Source of the DNA: Kryptolebias marmoratus
Taxonomy: Eukaryota; Chordata; Actinopteri; Cyprinodontiformes; Rivulidae
DNA length: 64,000 nucleotides
Assembly (NCBI RefSeq): GCF_001649575.2
Contig: NC_051436.1
Coordinates: forward strand, 10,771,141 to 10,835,140
Direction: 5' to 3'
In this document: positions 39,827-48,286 of the stretch, piece after piece
Position numbering within the stretch: position 1 is the first letter of the stretch
How the letters are laid out: each line of letters begins with the position of its first letter
Notes under the pieces: model-generated
The model's database searches: none
The model's input: only the letters and a program-made list of their open reading frames with translations
Told to the model about the DNA's origin: nothing
Translations under genes and position numbers: made by a program

Positions 39827-42800
39827 CCTCACCTTGTCCAGCCGGGTCTCCAGTTCGATCACATCGCTCTGGACCACCTCGATGTCCGCTCTGAGGAGCA
39901 CAGAAACGATTCATAAGGAACAACTTCAACCCTCAGTTTTTACTTCGTTTATTGATCCGTTACAGACTTTAGAGGTTCAAACGAGGGAGGAAACCCTGGT
40001 TTGGTGAAATCCTTCATCCAGGAATTACAACTTTGATGGTTTTGTTAAAAGCAGCTAAAACAAGAGAAACGGAGAGCTAAAGGACCGCTGATGTTTGCTG
40101 AGGAAGCTAAAATTGAGTTCTTAAGCTAAGAGAAAGCAAAACATTAGCTAAAAAGGAGCAAAATGCTTGCTGAAAGCTACAAACTGCAAAAGGCCAGCTA
40201 GAAGCTACATATAGCCAAAGGCTAGCTAAAAGTAGCAAAAAACTAGCTGAAAGCAAAAAGTAGCAAAAAACTAGGTAAAAATAGTAAAACAAGCTAAAAG
40301 TAGAAAAAATAACTAGCTAAAAGTTAAAACTACTGCAGTAGCTAATAGCAAAAAGGAGCAAAAGACTGACTAAAAATAGTTAAACATGAGCTGAAAGTAG
40401 CAAAGAACAAGCTAAAATTTAAAAATATAACAGTAGCTAAAAGGAAAAACAGCAAAAGAATAGCTAATCATAGTAAAACACAAGCTGAAAGTAGTAAAAA
40501 AACAAGCTAAAAGTTAAAAACAGCACGGGAGCTAATAGCTAAAAGTTGTAAAACATTAGCTAAACTCTAAAAGTAGCAAAAAACTAGCTAAAAGTTAAAA
40601 GAAGAACAGTAGCTAAGAGCAAAAAGCAGCAAAAGAATAGCTAAAAATAGTAAAACACGAGCTAAAAATAAGTAAGTAAGACACTAGCCGAAAGCTAAAT
40701 GTGTCAAAATGCAAGCCAAAGGATAAAAACAGCAGAATGACAGCTAAAAGCAGCAAATGGCTGCAGCTGATGTGTTTCTGAAGGAACTGAGATCTTGTCG
40801 TATTTCTATGGGGGGGGGGGTCTTGTGAATAATGTGAAATATTCTGAAACCAGAAGCTCGTCTCCTGAACGAGCCGAAAGCAGGTTATAAAGAACCAGAG
40901 GGGGAAAAATAAACTGCGAGTTCTCACGAATATATGATTTAATCAGAGAAGAAAGAGAAGAAAAATGAAAGATTAGCAACTGTAAAAAAGCGTCGTAATA
41001 TCAGCTTTCAGTTCTCTAATTTAAGCTTTTAAGTTTGTTTGTTTTTTTTCGTTTTCGAGTAAAACGAACATCAGCTCTCATCCTCTGACTCCACCGTTCT
41101 CGTCATGTTAGAAAACGGCCGGAAGCGCGGCACGCTCTGCTCTCACGCCGGCTGAAGGGCAGCCGTCACTGCGGGCCTCGGGGCGATTCGGTCGGTGTTT
41201 TGTTTTTTTTTTTAGAAGGCAGAAAAGGAAAAAGTTTTGGGCATAGGCCTCGGCTCGTTAACCCGTCCTGCTGTCTTCGGGTTTCAAACCGAGGCCTCAT
41301 TTCGACTCAAGGGCAGCGGGAGGGTTATTTGTGTTTCTGAGTGCTTATTAAGCATTAGTGACAGGTGTCAGGACTCCTGCGTGGGGCGAGTTTCAGGGGT
41401 TTTCAGTCAGTCTCATCTCGTAGCAGCAGCTCAGCCATGTGGTTTCCGCTCCCTTCCACCGCCGGTACAGACAGAAACACACAGAGAGAGAGAGAAGACT
41501 GAGTGAGGAAGAGGAGGCCGCGGTAGACAGTAGCCTGCTTGTTCGTCGGCGCGTGGAGGCCCCGATTTAAGGGTCTGAGGTCACGTCCTTCTTGAAGCGC
41601 CAGGGAACGGCAGGTCCCGGTGGACATGGCCGAAACCTTCGTTCAGCTGACGAGCCTTCCTCGATCGTAACGAGTCGAGAGTGAGGCGCCAAAGTCGAGT
41701 TTCCGCCCATGGCTCTCCCCGCAGAAAACACACACACACACACACTTCCTGTCTCCTGTTGATCACCTCGGCACATCTCGCCTCACTTCCTGCTTGCCCT
41801 CTCGCCGCATTGTTACCTAGCAACGAGAGGCAGCACCTCTGAGCGGTTGACCAAAGCTGTCACAACAGCTTCTTATACCCCCACCCCCCCAACACCATCA
41901 GTTTGTACTTTGATCCATTTAATTGGCAGCTTTCAGAGCCCAGAGTCGGTCCTCTCTCTCTCTCTCTCTCCACGGCGACTCAAACTTTCCGCCTCATGAG
42001 GACGAAGACGCCGGAGGACATAAAATCAGCTGGGAGGGAGGGGTGGGAGGACGCCGGGCGGTGTGACTCAGCCGCGGTGCCAGAGACTCTGCATGTGGGG
42101 GTTACACCCAGGGCCCGGAGCCGTTTGCAGAATCAGCTCGGCGACACTTCCTTTTAGATTACACCAGATGCTGATGTTGAAAGAAAAGCAATCGTTGCCA
42201 ACTTCTTTAAACGGCCTTAAAGGCGGGGGTTGGGTTGGGTTGGGTGGGGGGGAGGTCACGAACAATTAACGTCCAACTCGGGACGGGCAAACATCTAATG
42301 TTCAACCCCCGTCCCGTCCTCCTGCCAGCCTCTGGGAGCGACTCGTGCGCCTGCCACGGTGAGCTCCTTTCCTCCTTCGCTCGAGGAGGGCGAATTATCT
42401 ACGCGACAACGAGCCGCCTGAACCGGCTTCCTGCCTGAAGCGCGGCCGTGTCCACCCTCTAACCAAGCAGAGGCTTCGGGCGCAGAGACGTGTGCCGCCG
42501 CCGCTCTCGGTTTTCTTCCATTTCCGTCGGAAATGACCAAATCCAGGACTCTGGGCCTTGCTTGTCCTGGAAGGTTTCAGGCTTTCCTGCTCCAACACAC
42601 CTGATTCAAACGGTTTAATCACCTCCTCGCCAAATCATCCTCCGTTCTCCAGCAGCACGTCCACGAGTCGTTCGATTTAAAGCGAAAACGCGTCTAAAAC
42701 ATGCAGGAGAACCGGCGGTTGATGCCTGTAGTTCCCTGGAAATCTAAGCTCACCCGTAACCGTACCTTCGACCTTATAATCCTTTCAAAATAAGGTGCGA

Positions 42801-43754
42801 AGGCAGGAACACAAGCTGTTATGCAGGGTGTTCTCGTTTTCTTTTTTAGTTCCTGAGAGGTGTTGTTTTGGAAAGAGGCTGGAAAAGTACCATCAGGAAC
42901 CATCTTGGCGTAGAAGTACCAGAAGGTCCAAACGACCCTTTAAATCTGCTCATCTCAACTTGGCTTTGAACTCTGCTTCCAAATTTTACCTACAAGGGAC
43001 AGCTCCCTGAGCGACCTCAGTCTGCAGCTTCATTTTGACCAGACTGAGGAGCTAACGGCTAGTCAGAGCGGAGGCCACGGTGGATTGATGACGCCTCGGA
43101 ACAAATCAAAGTGGTTCATGTCGATTAACCATTACATCCCAACGGGTTTCATGTCACACGGCCATCTGCTTTGAAAAGAGCAAAAAAAACCAACAACAAC
43201 CGCGGCAGTGGCAGCTAGCTGTGGCAGCTAGCCGTAGCGCACCCGACGTCCAACGCGAAAACCGGCGCAAAAGCCTGCGAGAAACAGCGTTCGCGCGAAG
43301 CGTTTCGAAAGCGCAGTTGCTCAAAGGCGGCGGGCGTCCGACTAGCCACTAGCTCGTCGCTCCGGTCGAGGAAACAAAACTCTTCCTGCCCAAAGCGAGG
43401 GCGTTTGACGACGGGCCATCCACGACAGGTAAGATACTATCTGCTCACCTTGGAGCACATTTAAGGAGAGTTTTTTGTTGGTTTTATTTCGAGCTCAGAC
43501 TGACTGAAAATAACACCTGTTTGAGTGTTTCTTTTCAGGCTTTTTTTCAGATTATTCAGCAGAAAGATCCTGCTTGTTTCCTCCTGAGGCTAAACCTCGA
43601 AGGTGTTAAAGGTCATGCCCCCCCCTTCATCATCATCATCATTATCATCATCATCATCATCATCATCATCAGGGGTAACGAGCAGCAGGTGAGGCTCTTA
43701 CCTGAAGCGCGGAGAGTCCTTCAAACACTCCTCGAAGTCCAGCTTCACCGTCAT
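19734..43754 (-). CDS. acap1: ArfGAP with coiled-coil, ankyrin repeat and PH domains 1
   Basis: There are 23 exons, in transcript order: 43754-43702, 39890-39833, 37809-37690, 36918-36865, 36739-36681, 35330-35147, 34520-34476, 34333-34238, 30760-30686, 29811-29699, 29583-29532, 29431-29331, 29170-29059, 28935-28736, 28425-28356, 28242-28148, 25285-25092, 24927-24877, 24792-24617, 24360-24251, 22397-22287, 22202-22141 and 19831-19734. All phases join and give 762 aa (human about 740). The BAR domain spans residues about 1-240 and starts [18 protein letters not shown]. The PH domain is at about 265-370. The ArfGAP zinc finger is C413-x2-C416-x16-C433-x2-C436, with the catalytic-type arginine R441 in SGIHRSLG. 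Ankyrin repeats cover about 590-710 ([22 protein letters not shown]). The C-terminus, DIFRDFS.MAS, is ACAP1-like. Family role: an Arf6 GAP and clathrin-coat adaptor in endosomal recycling. The N gap at 24480-24603 lies in an intron and removes no visible coding sequence. Confidence 0.95.
20831..20992 (+). other. Coding-like segment with very high GC3, plus strand
   Basis: From a weak acceptor-like site (atcgag) the frame stays open for about 53 codons and ends TYR-GLU-ASP-TYR-stop (RVRYEDY). Nearly all third positions are G or C, unlike the AT-rich surroundings, and this holds only in this frame. I do not recognise the peptide, which contains [16 protein letters not shown] and [13 protein letters not shown]. 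It could be the last exon of a gene, a pseudogene, or cargo of the surrounding element. No matching upstream exon was found. Confidence 0.3.
21175..21345 (+). repeat. Dispersed teleost repeat (LINE-tail-like wording)
   Basis: The order of phrases (gttgccagtccaccacaggg, gcacactcgtacctacgg, tttagagtagcc, gggaggagaccggagcacccgga) is that of a very common fish repeat. The exact family is not assignable by eye. Confidence 0.4.
23078..24105. repeat. Minisatellite of about 20-base units (GTACTTTTAGTTGGCC)
   Basis: About 1 kb is built of roughly 50 imperfect copies of a 17-21-base unit containing (g)gtactttta(g/c)tt(g/a)gcctt. Variants include ttgtagtt, ttacttt and gtcttagtg. It lies in acap1 intron 21 between exons at 22287 and 24360. 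Confidence 0.92.
24125..24190 (-). mobile_element. Teleost SINE/MITE tail fragment
   Basis: The segment gtaaagcactttaaactgcc then gttgctgaaaagttatataaataaa is the common tail also seen in the other orientation at 11277-11360. Confidence 0.45.
25475..26495. mobile_element. Long-TIR MITE with a SINE nested inside
   Basis: The left arm has aatatcttacccgttgtag, gacctcagtttagagaaatag and ctgacgaggtaatggctattctg. The right arm (26400-26495) is the inverse: agctgttagctcc, ctatttctccaaactgaggtc and tacaacaggtaagatt. A SINE occupies 26098-26405. It lies in acap1 intron 16. Confidence 0.55.
26098..26405 (-). mobile_element. tRNA-headed SINE, minus strand
   Basis: Read on the minus strand the element starts ggggcggcagtgactcgg, has a polymerase III B box (GGTTCGAGCCC) about 55 bases later, and continues into the common percomorph body ending in agcgctgta. 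Its B box and head are better preserved than those of the 9541 element. Confidence 0.6.
30800..30839. repeat. (TA)n microsatellite
   Basis: About 20 uninterrupted TA units lie upstream of acap1 exon 9 in transcript orientation. Confidence 0.95.
31920..33040 (+). mobile_element. Decayed Tc1/mariner-family transposon
   Basis: The order of recognisable segments matches a fish Tc1-like element: a gaaaagtgctatgtgcatagg leader, gagacatctcaaagacc, gagaggtacagatcggggc, aacctgccaagaca and gggcgttaatcagaga, then a transposase fragment [16 protein letters not shown] near 32665-32710. Stops and frameshifts interrupt the transposase throughout. It lies in acap1 intron 8. Confidence 0.65.
36985..37585. 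mobile_element. Long-TIR MITE-family copy
   Basis: The left arm runs gaagtggggttctatgaaaa, atcttacctgctttgagtga, cctcagtttgg, gagctaacggttagcc. The right arm carries the inverse aagccgttagcttgttag and aggtcactcaagtgagataa. The splice-donor-like core is intact on the left arm and degraded on the right. It lies in acap1 intron 3. Confidence 0.55.
38030..38150. repeat. Short TAGCTAACA tandem repeat
   Basis: Imperfect units containing gttgtagctaacattagca are repeated about four times. It is a smaller relative of the AGCTA-rich arrays at 40.0 and 47.5 kb. Confidence 0.5.
39793..39823. repeat. (GT)n microsatellite next to acap1 exon 2 donor
   Basis: About 15 GT units on the plus strand, CA in acap1 RNA, begin 9 bases downstream of the exon 2 donor. 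Confidence 0.95.
40040..40765. repeat. Degenerate AGCTAAAAGTAGCAAAA array
   Basis: About 700 bases in acap1 intron 1 consist of imperfect units built from agctaaaag, tagcaaaaaa and gttaaaa. Unit length varies, so it is a diffuse satellite rather than a regular one. Confidence 0.8.
42575..42712. mobile_element. Diverged palindromic hAT-type MITE
   Basis: The segment gctttcctgctccaacacacctgattcaaac followed later by acatgcaggag matches the arms of the 17784 family in order, with a decayed centre. Confidence 0.4.
42985..43450. mobile_element. Long-TIR MITE-family copy
   Basis: The left arm has gagcgacctcagtctg and gaggagctaacggctagtc. The right arm has the inverse gactagccactagctcgtcg and ends gacaggtaagatactatctg. 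The right arm carries an intact CAGGTAAGATACT at 43426-43438. It lies in acap1 intron 1. Confidence 0.55.
43627..43671. repeat. (ATC)n microsatellite
   Basis: About 14 ATC/ATT units lie just inside acap1 intron 1. Confidence 0.9.
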
Positions 43755-44070
43755 CCCTCTCTGCCTTCAGTCCCTCACCAAAAAATAAAAATAAAAAATA
43801 AACACTCCTGGGTGGATCCGGGTCCTCACTTAAACCGGACCAGGACTGGGTATAAAATTAATGTTCTTTTCAGCCCTCCACCTCGGCGGCTGGGCTCATG
43901 GCTGTCCGACAAAACTTTTTTTTTTTAATTTTGTGCTCCTCCTCCGAGAAAAGTAGTCCGGACTCGGGCCGCTTTCCTCTCCCTCCTGTCCTCCGTCTGT
44001 GTCGCGGCTTGTCAGCACCCGTGGACGCAGGCAGAGGTCGTCTGAAGCCTGGTTGCCATCTTAGTCGGTG
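43755..44070 (-). promoter_or_regulatory. acap1: acap1 5' UTR and candidate promoter
   Basis: Upstream of the acap1 ATG the minus strand carries GC-rich sequence and, at about 44050-44060, an AAGATGGCAAC element resembling the YY1 motif often found at TATA-less start sites. No TATA box is evident. The start site is inferred. Confidence 0.35.
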
Positions 44071-45057
44071 AAATAATTTAAAAAAGAAGAAAAAAAGAGA
44101 GAGAGATGTGGTTTCTGCTTCCGCTGGGATGATGCTGCAGAAACAAAGAGTCCCGGCGCGGAGTTTTCTTCTTCTTCTTCGAGAATAAAACAAACAAAAA
44201 TGTCCTTTTAGGGATAAATACGAGTTAAGTTGAATTAAAGGCAGGATGTGTGAGGGTGTCGGATGTGGACCTCCCAGGGCTCAGTACTCTCTCTCACACA
44301 CACACACACTCTCTCAGAAGGTCCCACCCCCTCCTGCATCACCCTCCTCACCACTTCCGGGTTTCTCACTCACAGCAAATAGTTTTTTTTTTTGTTGTTG
44401 TTGTTTTTTTGTTTAGAAGCAGCAACAAAACGAAACGTTGTGTGTTTCTCCTTCCCTGTCCTCCAGGTCACTTCTCAGGTGTGTTCCCTGCAGTAACCCC
44501 CACCTGTGTTTCCTCCTCCTGTTGTGTGTTTGGCTTCCAAACAGGGACCTGTGTCAACTCCACCTGTCGCTGGGAGCTCCGGGTGTGTCTCCTCGTCTGG
44601 CAACCTGCTCTGTCCTGTTGCTGCCGAGGCAAACAGAACCTGTTCGCAGCTCCCGAGGAGCCGGTTCTGTACGGAAGCACGCCACTGCCAAAAAACAAAC
44701 CTGGAAAAAAAAGAAAAAGAAAAAGCCAAGAGGAAGTTTTTACGGCCTCCGTTACAGTCAGTTAAGGTGTCCTCCCGGGAGACAGGGGGCAGCACACGCC
44801 ACAACAAGTGGAGAAAGATGATAAATTGTGGACGTTGCACGGCATGCATTCAAGGAGGAAGGGCTGTCATGTTCTGTGTCCGATTGTCCTTGTTGTCTCC
44901 TGTAGACGGGTCATACGAAGGGCTGAACCCGCCCAACGAGAGGCGCCGCTTAAAATCGCCCACTTCGAGCGGAAATGCGTAATAACGACTCCATAGACTC
45001 ACCGTGCTGCGATCCCGGTGACTAAAACAGCGTCTGATCTCCCCTAAAGTCCTCTAA

Positions 45058-45150
45058 CTCAGAGGTCCCCAATCCCCGGCCCACGGACCAGTACCGGTCC
45101 GTGGCTCATTTGGTGCCGGGCCGCACAGAAAGAATAATTAACCTACAGTA
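45058..45150. mobile_element. hAT-like terminus (GGTCCCCAA...CCGGTCCG)
   Basis: The sequence agaggtccccaatccccgg followed by accagtaccggtccgtggc and gccgggccgcacagaaagaa is the widespread terminal wording of a vertebrate hAT element. Only one end is present. Confidence 0.5.
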
Positions 45151-47054
45151 TTTCCGTTGTTTTTTACGGCAGGCTGTTGTATCATATAATCAAACCCCGC
45201 TCCCAGCCTTTACGTCATTAGACAACAAATTCTTCCTCTTGGTTAGAACGGCCTTCTTACGAGTCAGAAACTAAATTTAGGCTCTTCATAATAAAATTCC
45301 GAATCTATTCGTAAAAATTACACTTCAAGGTTTCCAAAACAAATATTTTACGAGGAGGAACTAAGTTTAAAAAGTCATTTACTTCTAACTGACTAAAATG
45401 ACTGGTGTGGTAGTAGCCGGGAGTCATTCCTTTGCTTTGTAAGGTAGATTAACTGTGACGGCCATCTTGAATCCCCTTGACTCCTACAGTCATTCTGTCT
45501 GAAAATCCCATTTGAATCTGTCCTCTCGCTCGTTACATGTTTTCATCTCAATATCTGTAAAAACCAGCTGAGTCGTTTGTTTATTTATTTTTTAATTTTG
45601 GGTTTGGCGGCCATCTTGAAGTGGGTCGTCTCTAAGCTGCAGTGCCATCAGTCATGATGGCGCGCTTCACAGCCCTCCGTACGTGAGCAGGCGTCCTTGA
45701 CGGCGCACCCTGAAGTTGCCGACGTGAACAAAAGCGGAAATTTTAACGTTCACCACTAAGATAAACTTAAAAAAGGCCGACTTCCCAGATCGAAGTAACA
45801 AGCGGGGACTGTATGAGTATGTTAAAATAAGGGAAAATGTCAGATATTGACTCATAAAAATAGCTTACAAAAAATAACACGAATTTCAAAATAAAAAACG
45901 TTTCATGTATGTTGATCTGTCTGAGTTTGGCTCCCCCTGGCGTTCAGAAACGAGCATTGCAGGCAGCAGTTCGTCCATCTTATCTTGTTTTACTTAGTTT
46001 AGGATCTTTTTCTGTTTCGTTTTGGATCTTCATCTGTTTTGTTTTGTTTTGGATGTTCTTCTGTTTTGTTTTGCTGCTTCAGGTCGGAGATGATCTGTTT
46101 CACTCGACACGATGATGCGTTCACGGACCGCCTCAGCACTGAAGCAGTTTCTGTCACATCTCCACCACCACCACCCTATCTCTCTCTCCAGGCGTCACGG
46201 ACAGGGTGGGGTCAGAGCTGCTGTTGCCAAGACGCTTCATCAACACAAACACACAGAGGGCTGACATATTTAAGGACAAGCTTTTTTTTGTCGCAGCATG
46301 TCTGAAATTCCGCAGATCACGTGTTCAAAACAAAAACAAAACCGGAAGTAAGAGACGCAGCGTTCCAGACAGAAAACACAACAACAACACATTCCTCACC
46401 GAGTCCTCCTCAGGTGTGACACCTGAAAGAGGAGCTTTCGGGCGCGCGCGCGCGAGGACAGGTGAACTGCGTGGATGTGTGCGTAAAAGGTGCAAAGAGC
46501 GCGCGCGCNNNNNNNNNNNNNNNNNNNNNNNNNNNNNNNNNNNNNNNNNNNNNNNNNNNNNNNNNNNNNNNNNNNNNNNNNNGGGGGGGTCGTTAAACGG
46601 CTGTTTTATTTGTTGTTTTTTTTTGTTGTTGTTGTTTTTAAAGTAGAAGTTGGCTCCTCGACAGGTTCGTGTTTGTCTTTGACAGGAGATCCCCCAAGAG
46701 TCGGTCCAAGCGCAAACGCAGACTGGATGTGTCACGCAATATCCGGTAGGATTTTCAAAGTAAAAGCTTCCACACCGAGGAGCTGACGCACCTGCCTGAA
46801 ATCCAATGAGGTCAACAGGAGGTGGTGTTTATCAGGTTCAAATAACTTCCTTTTTATTGATATTTAATGATTATTTTTTGTTATTCTTGTTTATTTGACG
46901 CACGCTGGCCAGGTCGCCCCAGTGGAAGAGGTCTTAAATAAATAAAAACAGAATATTTCTAAGACCGGACTGTGAGGTGATGTGTTTTTAAAACAAGCAT
47001 AATTCTGAAAGGAGACGAGGACATCAGAGGGTTTGTCTTCAGCTCTAATCGACT

Positions 47055-47460
47055 CAGACGACCCATCACTCAACTTCACTGTCCAACCCCCGGGACAACA
47101 TGTGAAACCCCTGAGACAATGTGAAACCCTCGAATAACATGTGAAACATCCAGGACAACACACAAAGCTTTTGGGATACATAAAGAGTTGAAGGTGTAGC
47201 ATTATATCTGAAAATGTATAATGACACAAAAAAACCTGTAGAATGACGTGAAAACTATAGGATAACGTGTGAAACGTGGGAGAACGTGAAACATGCAGCA
47301 TTACACATGATAACATAACAACATGTAAAACTTTCAGGATCACATGTGAAATTCTGTGAATAACATGTAAAACCTGTAGAATTACATGAGAAAACTATGG
47401 AATAACGTGTATGAACCTGTGGGGTTACATGTGGATCCATGGAATAACATGTAAAGCTAG
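47055..47460. repeat. Degenerate ACATGTGAAAC repeat array
   Basis: About 400 bases contain roughly 15 imperfect units with (a)acatgtgaaac(c/t) or aacgtgtgaa, spaced about 20-30 bases apart. Confidence 0.65.
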
Positions 47461-47536
47461 TGGAATTATAGGATTGAGAGTGAAATGTTTGACTTTAAAA
47501 TTTTTTTTTTTATAATCCTTAAAAACCAAAACAGGT

Positions 47537-47880
47537 GCTAGCCTGGCCAGAGCTCTAAACTAACTATTAGCCCTAAGATAGCCATTAGCCCTAAGCTAGC
47601 CATTCGTTCTAAACTAGCCATTAGCCCTAAGCTAGCATTAGCCTTAAACTAGCCATTACCCTTAAGCTATTCATTAGCCCTAAGATAGCCATTAGTTCTA
47701 AACTAGCCATTAGTCCTAAACTAGCCATTAGTTCTAAGCTAGCCATTAGCTCTAAGCTAGCCATTTGTTCTAAACTAGCCATTAGCTCTAAGCTAGCATT
47801 AGCCTTAAACTAGCCATTACCCATAAGCTAGTCATTAGCCCTAAGCTAGCCATTATCCTTAAACTAGCCATTAGCCTATC
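47537..47880. repeat. AGCTAGCCATTAGCCCTA tandem array
   Basis: About 19 imperfect units of 17-19 bases contain (c)taa(g/a)ctagccattag(c/t). The array is well defined and lies in the acap1-agfg2 intergenic region. Confidence 0.85.
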
Positions 47881-47999
47881 CTGGATGAAGATGTTTGCCT
47901 GCTTCTCGTGCTCTCTAAGGTACTAACTACTGATCATTATTTGACCGACTTTCAAAAACCACCAGCCTCCCTTTGTTGTAAGCGCCACCTGTTGTCGGG

Positions 48000-48286
48000 C
48001 TTTTATTTTTGAAGGACTCCTGACGCACTTCCGGCGTGTCGCCGTGTAACTTGACGCCCCTCCCCTCGGCGCAGGCATTAACGTGAAGCCGCAGACGGAG
48101 CCGTTTCCAAAATAAAGCGGGGCGTGAAAGCGCTCCGTGTAGTAAACGGAGTCAACCCCGGGAGGCGGAGGAGGAGGAGGAGGAGGAGGCCAGAGGAGGT
48201 GGTACCGGGCCGGCGGGAGGAGGGGGGTGGGGGGTTCGGGTGAGCAGGATCACCGTCTATCCGCCAGGCACCGGTCCAGGATTAAA
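48000..48286 (+). promoter_or_regulatory. agfg2: agfg2 CpG-rich promoter and 5' UTR
   Basis: The sequence changes abruptly to GC-rich, CpG-containing DNA with a (GGA)n run near 48167-48190, ending at the agfg2 ATG. No TATA box is convincing; this looks like a CpG-island promoter. The start site is not resolved. Confidence 0.5.

Larger units (their letters stand above)
44071..47999. other. Divergent intergenic region between acap1 and agfg2
   Basis: Several open frames (for example 44250-44980) lack splice sites, family motifs and codon bias, and I regard them as noise. The region holds a hAT-like fragment, a GGCCATCTTGA-family repeat (45405-45650), a (GC)n tract running into a gap (46440-46582) and two satellite-like arrays, listed separately. 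Regulatory elements shared by the two genes could be here, but none stands out. Confidence 0.5.

Noticed and set aside
44250..44982. Several long overlapping plus-strand frames upstream of acap1
   Set aside because: They overlap in different frames, lack splice sites and family motifs, and have no consistent codon bias.
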